A DNA stretch of 64,000 bases, from NCBI GenBank assembly GCA_964497185.1, contig CAZCBX010000002.1:139093-203092 (forward strand), in the 5' to 3' direction. Origin of the DNA: CAZCBX01 sp964497185 (GTDB lineage: Bacteria; Bdellovibrionota_G; JALEGL01; JAGRMV01). The position numbers and the translations under genes were made by a program. Of the stretch, positions 51,923 through 60,519 are shown piece after piece (the first letter of the stretch is position 1; every line of letters starts with the position of its first letter). The notes beneath the pieces are model-generated. The model searched no databases. It had not been told where the DNA came from and worked only from the letters and a program-made list of their open reading frames with translations.

Positions 51923-53452
51923 ATGAAGTATCAGTATAAAAAATGGGGATCAATGGCGCTGGCGCTGGGTGTTGGGCTGACGGCATTTTGGACGCAGGCC
52001 CAAACCATCACCAAGGCCTCGTGGATTCAAAGCATTGAAAACCAGCGAATTTATTTCGATACAGGTCAAACCACCCTCAATGGTCAAACACGTCAGCAGC
52101 TCAACGAAGTGGCAGGGCGTCTCAATCAACTTTACGGCGACTTTGCCATTGAAGTCACGGGCCACACCGACAATGAGGGCGAGGCCGATCTTAATTTAAA
52201 AATCTCCCAGCTACGTGCGCTTACGGTGGTGGACTATTTGAGCCGAAACAATGCTTATCATCATGCGTTCTTGGTGCAAGCCAAGGGAGAGTACGCACCC
52301 CTGGCCAGCAATGAAACGCAAGAGGGGCGTAGTTTGAATCGGCGGGTTGAATTAAAAATCATTGCTGAAAACATGGACGCCATTTCCATGCTGGGCGGCA
52401 CGCAACCTCAAGAGGATTTAGCTGGCGAGCAATGGGCCCAAATGACCGAAACGCCGGAAGCCATGGACAGCGAAGAAACATCCGATGCATCCATGAGTGA
52501 TGAGATGTGGATCGAAGAAGAAATGCTGGATGAATTGTCCCCCGAACCCACCTCCACCACAGAGATGCAAGCCGAACCATCCAGTTTGGAAGAAGAGGAA
52601 GTGGAGATGGACGAAGAGAAAAATATGGAAGAACCTGCGGCCGCCACCGCTGCTTCAGCGCCGTCCAAACAGGCTCCACCCACGCATTCAGAAGGTGATT
52701 ATTCGATCACAGGTGCTAAAGCAAAGGGTGATCGAAAGTACAAAAGTAGTGATTATTACATCAGTTCTGGCAATAACGAACCTGTGGATGGCCCCGTGCC
52801 GCACGTGTATGATCGGCGAAAAAAACCAGTAAAAGGAACCCTTGAAGTGGCTTTGGGTCCTGAGTGGGTGCGTCTAAACGATTTGGATGATGCGGGCGCA
52901 ACCGCCACTACAGAAACGTCGAAGCCGTCTTTTTTGGCGCAGCTGCAATGGAAATCGCTGCTTGAAGATAATGAAAACATTTTTGTGGGCTTGGGTGGTT
53001 TTGCACGGTGGACGCAGTTTGATCAGGCAAATGATGCTGGGTTCAATCAAGAGCAAGAAGCATGGACGTTCGGTGGTCATGCGTTGCTGGGCCTTTATAT
53101 GACCCCCAATGTTTCGTTGGCGCTGCAGGGGGGATATGAAAGTTATTTGTATCTGGCTCAAGCTGGCGGCAATTTACGCCTTGATCAAGATTATGTGGTG
53201 GTTTTGGGGCCTGCGTTGGAGGCAGTGGTATGGCGGTTTCATCGTTTGGGTGACGTGGGATTGGCTGTGCGTGGTGGGTATATGGATTTTGGCCAGGGGG
53301 ATATTGAGAGTGGATGGCAGTATGGGGGCCAGGTGTTTATGGATTATCGTTTGTTTCGGTTAAGCTTTGAATGGGCGCAGATTGATTTGGATACGTCTTC
53401 TGTGGATACTGCTTACCAGCGTTGGGCTTTGAAGGCTTCTCTGTTTTATTAA
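51923..53452 (+). CDS. OmpA-domain outer-membrane protein, domain order reversed
   Basis: 509 residues from ATG 51923, which has AGGA 7 nt upstream; ATG 51893 is in frame but less likely. A signal peptide ends near FWTQAQ. The OmpA-like peptidoglycan-binding domain comes first (about 40-150): RIYFDTGQTTLNGQTRQQL, VTGHTDNEGEADLNLKIS and RSLNRRVELKI. A Glu/Asp-, Met- and Ala/Pro-rich linker spans about 155-265. The C-terminal 200 residues form alternating, aromatic-rich strands consistent with an outer-membrane barrel. In most OmpA proteins the barrel is N-terminal. Confidence 0.85.
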   Translation: MKYQYKKWGSMALALGVGLTAFWTQAQTITKASWIQSIENQRIYFDTGQTTLNGQTRQQLNEVAGRLNQLYGDFAIEVTGHTDNEGEADLNLKISQLRALTVVDYLSRNNAYHHAFLVQAKGEYAPLASNETQEGRSLNRRVELKIIAENMDAISMLGGTQPQEDLAGEQWAQMTETPEAMDSEETSDASMSDEMWIEEEMLDELSPEPTSTTEMQAEPSSLEEEEVEMDEEKNMEEPAAATAASAPSKQAPPTHSEGDYSITGAKAKGDRKYKSSDYYISSGNNEPVDGPVPHVYDRRKKPVKGTLEVALGPEWVRLNDLDDAGATATTETSKPSFLAQLQWKSLLEDNENIFVGLGGFARWTQFDQANDAGFNQEQEAWTFGGHALLGLYMTPNVSLALQGGYESYLYLAQAGGNLRLDQDYVVVLGPALEAVVWRFHRLGDVGLAVRGGYMDFGQGDIESGWQYGGQVFMDYRLFRLSFEWAQIDLDTSSVDTAYQRWALKASLFY

Positions 53453-53530
53453 GTTTGTTAAGGCTTGGCTACGATTTTAGGTTGTGCTGGCCGGTGTTTC
53501 TGTCTGCTTTCTTTTAACGTGCTTCGAGTG

Positions 53531-53600
53531 CAGCTTTTTGGCCTTGTGTTCGCTAGTCCTCGCTTCGCTGCGGAGACGCTCACACAAGGCCAAAAAGCTG
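53531..53600. repeat. Perfect 18-bp-stem hairpin between convergent genes (H2)
   Basis: CAGCTTTTTGGCCTTGTG at 53531-53548 pairs exactly with 53583-53600. The 34-nt loop holds CTCGCTTCGCTGCG, almost the same as the loop core of H1 (47569-47643), while the stems are unrelated. Confidence 0.9.
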
Positions 53601-54024
53601 TTGTGGTTTTCTGCGTTTGTTTCTGGGCGTCGTAAGTAGCTAGGTTTGCGTTAAATTCGAAGTGTACGCTAGTGGGCGGTGCGGGTGAATATCTCTGGTT
53701 GCTGGGTGATGAGGGATAAATCCGGATGCCTTTGTGTCCCCGAGTCTTTTTTTGTGATTTCTCTTATGGACATTCATTTTTTTAGCAGCTTTCGATTCTT
53801 AGAATTTTATGCGTCGATGGTGATAGGGGTGTTCGGTCAAAATCATTATGGCGATGGATATGCAGGTTTCAAATGCGGGTCTGCACTTACACCTAAATAT
53901 ATATAGAGAGAATGGTTTCTGTTGTTGTATACGTTTCTTGGTAGGGGCCTGGTTGCCTGCACGCTTGCTACGATTGTTACGGGTAACTTTGGTTATCAGA
54001 GGTATTTAGGAGGGATGGGATCTT

Positions 54025-54137
54025 TGTGCATAATTATTCTTTTTTTATGCATTGAAGTTTTTCTTCGATGTATAGTTATGCATTGAATATGCATAAGGGG
54101 TTTGTGCACAGGTTGTGTAAAAGGGGAGTTTTCCACA
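54025..54137. promoter_or_regulatory. DnaA-box-like cluster
   Basis: Matches to TTWTNCACA: TGTGCATAA at 54025-54033 (reverse), TGTGTAAAA at 54114-54122 (reverse) and TTTTCCACA at 54129-54137 (forward), plus TTGTGCACA at 54102-54110 with one mismatch. The intervening DNA is AT-rich. Could be an origin-like or DnaA-titration site, or chance. Confidence 0.35.
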
Positions 54138-54228
54138 GGGTGGTGGTGACTTGGGTGCGTTATTGGAAAATATTGAGTGATATTGGGTGGTTGAGGTTGG
54201 GTTTCTCGAGGTTAAATGGGAGGGTTTT

Positions 54229-55113
54229 TTAGGGGGTTGTGGTGAGTTGGTGGAACATTTCGAAATTGATGACGGGCAGTTCATGGTGGGGGTCCATGGG
54301 TTCGACCATGGTGGCGAAGTATTTATCGAAGACAAAATCACTGTAGCGATAGTAGTGTTTGGCATGGATGGTTTGGGAAAATGTTTCGTCGATGCCGGTG
54401 AGTGAAATGATGACCAACGCATTTTTTTCGGCTAGCTCCGTGGCGTCCATGCCATAGAGCGGGCTGTTTTCATCAATTTTGTGCATGACGGTCCAGGTAA
54501 AACTAAACAGAGGGGACTGATTGCGGGCCAGCGCAAGGTCGGTGATTTTTCGCATGGCAATGCCTTCTTGTGATACATAGTCCAGCGCAATGGTGACCTG
54601 AACCGAGGCATCAATGATTTGATTGTTTCGGGCGTTGCCGCTTCGAAACATAAAGGTGGGGCAACCATCGTATTGTGTGATTAAAGCATTGTTGCTAAAG
54701 ATGACCCTTGAAAAGGGGCGTGAAAATTTGGCGAACGTAAATCCTGTGGCCAGCGCTGTGAACAAAAGACTTAAGCCGGCCTCGATGGATACCACCGTAT
54801 GGGCATAGTCCGTTTGAGGGGAGAATAGTCCATAACCAATGGTGGAACTGGTTTGAACGCTAAACACAAAGCAATTCCAAAAGGTATTGGACATATGGGT
54901 GATGCCGCCGCCCCCGGCCATAAAAATAAGGGCAAAAATTACATTAAAGACAAAATATCCCAGCGCCAGTAAAAGAATGAAGCGAAACCAAGTCATTTTT
55001 AACATGAAGTGGTATATGTCGGACAAAGGCGTGCGCGGATAATTTTTTAACACCACTTGAAATGGATTTGAGGCTTCCTGAATCACTTTGACGTTGAGCC
55101 TTTTGCGCCACAT
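54229..55113 (-). CDS. Inward-rectifier-type potassium channel (KirBac-like)
   Basis: 294 residues from ATG 55113 (open upstream to 55161, which would run into the MATE gene). An N-terminal slide-helix region (NPFQVVLKNYPRTPLSDIYH) leads to two transmembrane helices flanking the pore, with selectivity filter SSTIGYG. The C-terminal immunoglobulin-like cytosolic domain follows (about 130-290). KirBac channels pass K+ passively and are gated by lipids and ligands. It is head-to-head with the MATE gene, their starts about 15 nt apart. Confidence 0.93.
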   Translation of the reverse strand: MWRKRLNVKVIQEASNPFQVVLKNYPRTPLSDIYHFMLKMTWFRFILLLALGYFVFNVIFALIFMAGGGGITHMSNTFWNCFVFSVQTSSTIGYGLFSPQTDYAHTVVSIEAGLSLLFTALATGFTFAKFSRPFSRVIFSNNALITQYDGCPTFMFRSGNARNNQIIDASVQVTIALDYVSQEGIAMRKITDLALARNQSPLFSFTWTVMHKIDENSPLYGMDATELAEKNALVIISLTGIDETFSQTIHAKHYYRYSDFVFDKYFATMVEPMDPHHELPVINFEMFHQLTTTP

Positions 55114-55128
55114 AGAAAGCGATATACC

Positions 55129-56499
55129 ATGAGCATGGGTCAAAACCAGCAAAACATCCAAAAATCATCGCAAGCACTGCTAACCCAACCCATTCCCAGA
55201 CTGCTATGGCGCCTAAGCTATCCCATGCTTTTTGGGTTTTTGGCGGTCAATTTATTTCAGGTGGTGGATACCTATTACATCGCACGGCTGGGTGCAGCAC
55301 CTTTGGCGGCCATTGGTTTTGTGTTTCCCATTGTGTCGTTGGTTTTTGCCATTTCCTCGGGGCTGGGTGAAGGCATGATGTCCACTTTGTCCCGCGCCAT
55401 GGGGCAGAAAAACCAAGCTCAAATCCGTCAGCTGACCAGCCATGGACTTGTTTTGGCGCTTTTGTTCACCATCGCAGCTGTGATGGTGGGGATGTTGGGT
55501 CTCAATATGTCGTTGTCGCTGCTGGGGGCAAAAGGTGTGCCCAAAGCGTTGGCATTTGATTACATGACGGTTTGGTATTTGGGCATGGTGTGCTTGGTGA
55601 TTCCTGTGGTGGGCAACAGTGCCATTCGCGCCACCGGAGACACCAAATACCCCGCCAAACTGATGGTGTTTGCCGCCGTGATGAACATGGGGCTAGACCC
55701 AATATTCATCTTTGGCTGGGGCCCTGTGCCGGCCATGGGTATTCAAGGTGCAGCTTGGGCCAGTTTGTTGGCCCGGGCTTGTACGCTGGCCGCCTCTATC
55801 TATTATTTGTACAAAAAGTCGATGATTACGGTGTTCATGGGGTCCTTGTCAGCCATGGTGGCCTCGTGGCGATCCATTTTGGTGATTGCGCTGCCGGCTT
55901 GTTTGAACAATATGGTCATTCCACTGGCCATGGGTGTGATTACTTATTTGATGGCGCAGTACTCTGCGGCGCATGTCGCCGGCTTTGGGGTGGCCATGAA
56001 GGTGGAGGCCTTTGCCATGATTCTTTTTTACGCGCTGAGCGTGGGCAGTGTGGTGCTTATCGGTCCCAATTGGGGCAGGGGCCTTTATCAGCGCGTACTT
56101 CAGACTTGTCGCTGGGTGTATGGCGTATCTTTTTTGTTGGGCTTGGTACTGTTTGGGCTTTTTTGGCTGCTTGCACCCACCATTGCCAAGGCTTTTCATT
56201 CAGATCCAGCCATTGTTCGCATTGCCAGTGCTTATCTGATGATGGTGTCTTTGAGCTATGGGTGTTTTGGCATTTGGATGTTTGCGGTTCGTGGGTTTAA
56301 CGTAACCGGGCAGTCCATGAAAGCGACCGTGTTGGTTGTTTTACGCATGGCTGTGCTTTACATTCCCTTGGCCTGGGTGGGGCATGTGTTTTTTCAGGTT
56401 CAGGGTATTTTTGCGGCTGCACTGATGACCAACTTTTTGGCGTGCATTGTTTCCATCGCCTGGCTGGAAACGGTATTGCGGGCCAAGATATATTCATAA
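55129..56499 (+). CDS. MATE-family multidrug/metabolite exporter
   Basis: 456 residues and twelve helices in two homologous halves. LLTQPIPRLLWRLSYPMLFG, VVDTYYIARLGAAPLAAIGF and ISSGLGEGMMSTLSRAMGQK are the family N-terminal motifs. The second half contains GFGVAMKVEAFAMILFYALS. Exports cationic compounds in exchange for Na+ or H+. ATG 55129, or ATG 55135 two codons later. The promoter must lie in or beside the Kir gene's 5' end. Confidence 0.92.
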   Translation: MSMGQNQQNIQKSSQALLTQPIPRLLWRLSYPMLFGFLAVNLFQVVDTYYIARLGAAPLAAIGFVFPIVSLVFAISSGLGEGMMSTLSRAMGQKNQAQIRQLTSHGLVLALLFTIAAVMVGMLGLNMSLSLLGAKGVPKALAFDYMTVWYLGMVCLVIPVVGNSAIRATGDTKYPAKLMVFAAVMNMGLDPIFIFGWGPVPAMGIQGAAWASLLARACTLAASIYYLYKKSMITVFMGSLSAMVASWRSILVIALPACLNNMVIPLAMGVITYLMAQYSAAHVAGFGVAMKVEAFAMILFYALSVGSVVLIGPNWGRGLYQRVLQTCRWVYGVSFLLGLVLFGLFWLLAPTIAKAFHSDPAIVRIASAYLMMVSLSYGCFGIWMFAVRGFNVTGQSMKATVLVVLRMAVLYIPLAWVGHVFFQVQGIFAAALMTNFLACIVSIAWLETVLRAKIYS

Positions 56500-56596
56500 A
56501 GTAATAAGTTAGATACATCGTCTTAAGGTTTTGTTTTTAAAGTATAAAACAATCTTTTTTAAAATCGCAAAAAAACGATTTTGATCAAAAAATGTT

Positions 56597-56618
56597 TTTT
56601 GACAAGTGCTTGTCAAAA
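56597..56618. promoter_or_regulatory. Perfect palindrome upstream of nrdA (1)
   Basis: TTTTGACAAG - TG - CTTGTCAAAA, a 10-bp dyad of operator form, about 420 nt before the nrdA start and 98 nt after the MATE stop. It does not match an NrdR box. Confidence 0.55.
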
Positions 56619-56779
56619 TGCGGAAAGAATTGGCAAGTGATTTCATTTACTTAGATGGCTTGAGCTTGCAACTTTTAAAAAGGTGCTTTTTGCCTGGTCG
56701 GAGCGTTGTTTGGTCTGTGTCGGTGTGTTATATCAGCCAAAACGCGCTTATCGGTTGATATTGTTGAACAAATAATGGG

Positions 56780-56802
56780 ATGGTAGTGCACTGCACTACC
56801 AT
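56780..56802. promoter_or_regulatory. Perfect palindrome upstream of nrdA (2)
   Basis: ATGGTAGTGCA - C - TGCACTACCAT, an 11-bp dyad about 30 nt upstream of TTGACC (56830-56835), a possible -35. Placed like an operator for the nrdAB promoter. Confidence 0.55.
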
Positions 56803-56916
56803 ACATAAAATGAATTTTCACAAATTGTATTGACCCGAGATGCGTTTCTGATTAATCATAGAGTATAGGGTTTTCCTCTCAAGCAAGTCTTGAGAATCAC
56901 CAACTAGATTGAAGAG

Positions 56917-56944
56917 CTGTCTTGCAACAAGGGCAGGTTTTTTT
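56917..56944 (+). terminator. Terminator-like hairpin in the nrdA leader
   Basis: CTGTCTTG (56917-56924), CAA loop and CAAGGGCAG form an 8-bp stem with one bulge and one wobble pair, followed by GTTTTTTT. It lies 90 nt before the nrdA start, where it could act as an attenuator. Confidence 0.5.
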
Positions 56945-57034
56945 ACAAAACCATGCTTTAGGGCGCACTCTTCACTCAAAAACGGGGAGATTGTGGAAAA
57001 ATGGTCAAAAATGTAGAAGACAAAGGGGTATATC

Positions 57035-59401
57035 GTGCGTGAAATACAGAATGTTTTGGATGTGAAATTGTATCAAGCAACCACAGGTCAACAGGAAAAA
57101 ATTTCCAAATCTCCGACCGTATTTGAAGATCAAGAAAGCAAAGAAGCATTTATTCAAAAAATGCTATCGAGTTTTTCACCTTTTGTGGTCAAAAGCGTGA
57201 TTGATCGCGTCAACAGCAAAGATTCCAACATTACCGATCCCACCACTTATGTAGATTTACTCGTTCAGATTACTTCGACCCTGACCTTCGATGATCCCGT
57301 GTATTCGAAAGTATCGGCCCGCTTTTTGATGGAAAAAATCCAAATGGAAAATGAAGCAGAGGGCATTTACACCTTTGTTGACTCTTTTTTAAAAACCCAT
57401 TCTTTCCGTTTAACTTCCAGCAAAACCCTTCAATACGTCCTTCAACACGCCGAAGCGTTAAACGAAGCCGTGGACCACAGCCGCACCGAGCAATTTGAAT
57501 TTTTCGGTTTGCGCACCGTATACGATCGCTACTTGCTCAAACACCCCCAGAAGCGCACCGTGCTGGAAACGCCTCAATATTTTTACATGCGCGTGGCCTG
57601 TGGGTTAACCGAAACGTTGGAAGAAACATTGGAGCTGTACAAGCTTTTATCTTCTTTTGATTTTATGGCCAGCACCCCAACGCTGTTTAATTCGGGTACG
57701 CGCCACCCGCAATTGTCTTCTTGCTTCCTCTTGGATTCTCCGTTGGATGATTTGAAGTCGATTTATCAAAAATACACCGACGTGGCGATGCTATCCAAGT
57801 TCTCCGGTGGCATTGGCGTGGCTTTTCACCGCGTGCGCAGTGATGGATCTCTGATTCGTAGCACCAACGGGAAGTCCAACGGCATCATTCCCTGGTTGAA
57901 AACGCTGGATTCGTCCGTGTTGGCCGTGAATCAAGGCGGCAAGCGCAAAGGCGCAGCCTGTGTTTATCTAGAGTCTTGGCATGCCGACATTGAAAGCTTT
58001 TTAAACCTGCGTGAAAACACAGGCGACGAAGCCCGTCGTACACACAACTTGAATTTGGCCAACTGGATTCCAGACCTTTTCATGAAACGCGTGCAAGAAG
58101 ATGGCATGTGGTCTCTTTTTGACCCCAAGCTTGTGCCGCATTTTCCCGATGTGTATGGCGAAGAATTTGAAAAAGCCTACCTCGAAGCAGAGGAAAACGA
58201 GCTTTATGAGCGACAAGTTAAAGCCCGTGATTTGTATGGCCGCATGATGCGCACTTTGGCCGAAACCGGTCAGGGATGGATGACCTTTAAAGACGCATCC
58301 AACTTAAAGTGCAACCAAACCGGCGTTGCCAACCGCGTGGTGCACTTATCCAACCTGTGTACAGAAATCACCGAGGTCACCAGCAACGATGAAACAGCGG
58401 TGTGCAATTTGGGCTCCATCAACCTATCCAATCACGTGGTCGACGGTGCTTTTGACTTTGCCAAGCTGGATCAAACTGCACGCAAAGCGGCCAAATATTT
58501 GGACCGTGTGATTGATCTGAACTTTTACCCCACCGATCGTGCGCGCCACTCCAACAAACGCTGGCGTCCCATTGGTTTGGGTGTCATGGGCTTGCAAGAC
58601 GTATTTTTCAAGCTCAATCTGAACTTGGATAGTCCTGAGGCATTGGAGTTGTCCAACCGCATTCAAGAGGCTGTGTACTATGCGGCATTGTCCACCTCCT
58701 GTGAGTTGGCGGAAGCCAAAGGCCCACACTTGACGTTTTTTGAGACGCGTGCAGCTCAAGGCAAACTGCAGTTTGACCTATGGGGCGTGCAACCCACCGA
58801 AAAAGAAAAGTGGGAGTTTTTAAAAGCCCGCATTAAAAAGCACGGGTTGCGCAACTCATTGCTGCTGGCCATTGCACCCACGGCCACCATTGCATCCATT
58901 GTAGGCTGCTATGAAGCCATTGAGCCTCAAGTGTCCAATCTGTTTAAACGTGAGACGTTGTCGGGCGAATTTTTGCAGGTCAACAAATACTTGGTGCAAA
59001 AGCTCAAAGACCTTAATTTGTGGAACGACGACATCCGCACCCAAATCAAATCCAACAACGGCTCCATTCAGGCCATCACGGAAATTCCAGAAGATGTGCG
59101 TAAACTCTACCGCACGGCTTGGGAGTATTCCATGAAGTCGCTGATTGATTTGGCCGCGGGTCGAGGTGCTTTCTTGGATCAAAGTCAGTCGTTAAACCTT
59201 TTTCAAGAGAGTCCCAACATCGGTAAGCTCTCCAGCATGTATTTCTATGCTTGGCAAAAAGGTTTAAAAACCACTTATTACCTTCGCTCTCGCCCAGCGA
59301 CGGAAATTAAGAAAACCACCGTGGGTGATAAAAAATACACCCAGCAGGAAGCAGTTGCGTGCTCTTTGGAAAACCCAGAGGCTTGTGAAGCTTGCCAATA
59401 A
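57035..59401 (+). CDS. nrdA: Class I ribonucleotide reductase alpha subunit
   Basis: Reduces ribonucleoside diphosphates to deoxy forms. 788 residues from GTG 57035, 6 nt after AAAGGGG. Catalytic residues: STPTLFNSGTRHPQLSSCFL has the first active-site Cys; VVHLSNLCTEITE contains the thiyl-radical Cys with Asn and Glu; the C-terminus ends CEACQ, the external dithiol. LAIAPTATIASIVGCYEAIE is also conserved. The first 100 residues lack a recognisable ATP-cone, so allosteric activity control may be absent. nrdB follows 42 nt later. Confidence 0.96.
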   Translation: MREIQNVLDVKLYQATTGQQEKISKSPTVFEDQESKEAFIQKMLSSFSPFVVKSVIDRVNSKDSNITDPTTYVDLLVQITSTLTFDDPVYSKVSARFLMEKIQMENEAEGIYTFVDSFLKTHSFRLTSSKTLQYVLQHAEALNEAVDHSRTEQFEFFGLRTVYDRYLLKHPQKRTVLETPQYFYMRVACGLTETLEETLELYKLLSSFDFMASTPTLFNSGTRHPQLSSCFLLDSPLDDLKSIYQKYTDVAMLSKFSGGIGVAFHRVRSDGSLIRSTNGKSNGIIPWLKTLDSSVLAVNQGGKRKGAACVYLESWHADIESFLNLRENTGDEARRTHNLNLANWIPDLFMKRVQEDGMWSLFDPKLVPHFPDVYGEEFEKAYLEAEENELYERQVKARDLYGRMMRTLAETGQGWMTFKDASNLKCNQTGVANRVVHLSNLCTEITEVTSNDETAVCNLGSINLSNHVVDGAFDFAKLDQTARKAAKYLDRVIDLNFYPTDRARHSNKRWRPIGLGVMGLQDVFFKLNLNLDSPEALELSNRIQEAVYYAALSTSCELAEAKGPHLTFFETRAAQGKLQFDLWGVQPTEKEKWEFLKARIKKHGLRNSLLLAIAPTATIASIVGCYEAIEPQVSNLFKRETLSGEFLQVNKYLVQKLKDLNLWNDDIRTQIKSNNGSIQAITEIPEDVRKLYRTAWEYSMKSLIDLAAGRGAFLDQSQSLNLFQESPNIGKLSSMYFYAWQKGLKTTYYLRSRPATEIKKTTVGDKKYTQQEAVACSLENPEACEACQ

Positions 59402-59443
59402 TATGTTACAAACCCATCAGTCGATCGAGAAAAGGAGAATGCT

Positions 59444-60442
59444 ATGATATTGGATCCAGGTTTTGATTTAACTTTGCGTCCCATGAAATATCCGGAGCTT
59501 TACGATATGTATCGCAACGCGATTAAAAACACATGGACTGTGGAAGAGGTCGACTTTTCGGACGATTTGGTCGACATGCGTGAAAAACTCACCGATGCAG
59601 AAAAGTTTTTGATTCACCGGTTGGTGGCCTTTTTTGCCACGGGCGATTCCATCGTGTCCAACAACTTGGTATTAAACTTGTACAAGCACATCAACTCACC
59701 CGAAGGCCGCTTGTATTTATCCCGTCAGCTTTTTGAAGAAGCCGTGCATGTACAGTTTTACCTCACTTTGTTGGATTCTTATGTACCTGACTTGGAGGAG
59801 AGAAAAAAAGCGTTTGCCGCTGTGGAAAACATTCCTTCCATTAAGCAGAAAGCCGATTTTTCATTTAAGTGGACCGAGCAAGCCATGGGTCTTGAACGCT
59901 TGGAGACCAAAGAGCAGCGTCGTCAATTTGCGCTCAACATGATTGCGTTTGCTGCGTGCAACGAGGGCATGTTTTTCTTTGGCGCGTTTGCGTACATTTA
60001 CTTCTTGCGTTCCAAAGGGTTGCTTCATGGTTTGGCCACAGGCACCAACTGGGTGTTCCGTGACGAAAGCATGCACATGGAATTTGCTTTTACCGTGCTG
60101 GATACCATTCGCAAGGAAGAGCCCGATTTGTTTGATGAAAAAATGCAAGAAGACATTCGTCAAATGTTGGCTGAAGCCATTGAGTGCGAAGTTCAGTTTT
60201 CAGAAGATGTGTTGCAAAAAGGTGTAATCGGTTTGTCTTCCAAAGACATGCGAACCTATTTGGAATACATTGCCGATCAACGTTTTGCACGATTGGGCAT
60301 GGATCCTGTGTACAATTCGCAAAATCCATTTCCATTCTTGGAACTGCAAGATGTTCAAGAGGTCACCAACTTCTTTGAACGAAAAGTATCTGCATACCAA
60401 GTGGCTGTGGGAGGCGACTTCTCACTGGACGATGCGTTTTAA
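59444..60442 (+). CDS. nrdB: Class I ribonucleotide reductase beta subunit
   Basis: 332 residues, the radical-generating subunit. Metal ligands: Asp in FFATGDSIVSNN, Glu and His in FEEAVHVQFY (EAVH spacing), Glu in NEGMFFFGAFA, and Glu/His in RDESMHMEFAF. The Tyr three residues after VQ (HVQFY) is at the radical-Tyr position, so a tyrosyl-radical enzyme is likely, not the Phe-type Ic. AAGGAG precedes ATG 59444. A terminator follows. Confidence 0.96.
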   Translation: MILDPGFDLTLRPMKYPELYDMYRNAIKNTWTVEEVDFSDDLVDMREKLTDAEKFLIHRLVAFFATGDSIVSNNLVLNLYKHINSPEGRLYLSRQLFEEAVHVQFYLTLLDSYVPDLEERKKAFAAVENIPSIKQKADFSFKWTEQAMGLERLETKEQRRQFALNMIAFAACNEGMFFFGAFAYIYFLRSKGLLHGLATGTNWVFRDESMHMEFAFTVLDTIRKEEPDLFDEKMQEDIRQMLAEAIECEVQFSEDVLQKGVIGLSSKDMRTYLEYIADQRFARLGMDPVYNSQNPFPFLELQDVQEVTNFFERKVSAYQVAVGGDFSLDDAF

Positions 60443-60476
60443 TCGATTTGCAGTTTTATCAACCATGTTAAATACA

Positions 60477-60504
60477 GCCACGCCTGTCACGGCGTGGCTT
60501 TTTT
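60477..60504 (+). terminator. Intrinsic terminator of nrdAB
   Basis: GCCACGCC (60477-60484), TGTCAC loop, GGCGTGGC (60491-60498), then six T. Thirty-five nt after the nrdB stop and only 16 nt before the next start codon. Confidence 0.92.
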
Positions 60505-60519
60505 CATAAGGGTAGGGCA

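Larger units (their letters stand above)
53453..54228. other. 776-nt gap with hairpin and DnaA-box-like sites
   Basis: No credible gene: the short open frames here lack ribosome-binding sites and coding bias. It holds a perfect 18-bp hairpin (53531-53600), an AT-rich stretch around 54020-54100, three DnaA-box-like matches (54025-54137), and a G/T-rich plus strand just before the Kir gene end. Confidence 0.7.
56500..57034 (+). other. Long regulatory leader region upstream of nrdA
   Basis: 535 nt without a gene. It contains AAAATCG...CGATTTT at 56561-56582, two strong palindromes (56597-56618, 56780-56802), a TCTCAAG/CTTGAGA inverted repeat at 56877-56895, a hairpin followed by seven T at 56917-56944, and the nrdA ribosome-binding site AAAGGGG at 57022-57028. 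Confidence 0.75.

Noticed and set aside
53679..53906. 75-codon frame in the 776-nt gap
   Set aside because: No ribosome-binding site, no recognisable family, composition not gene-like.
54045..54422. 125-codon minus-strand frame overlapping the Kir gene end
   Set aside because: Pro/Thr/Ser-rich shadow of a G/T-rich stretch and of the Kir C-terminus.
55572..56300. 242-codon plus-strand frame inside the MATE gene
   Set aside because: Shifted-frame shadow of a clear MATE coding region; composition is His/Gly/Arg-rich and no ribosome-binding site is present.
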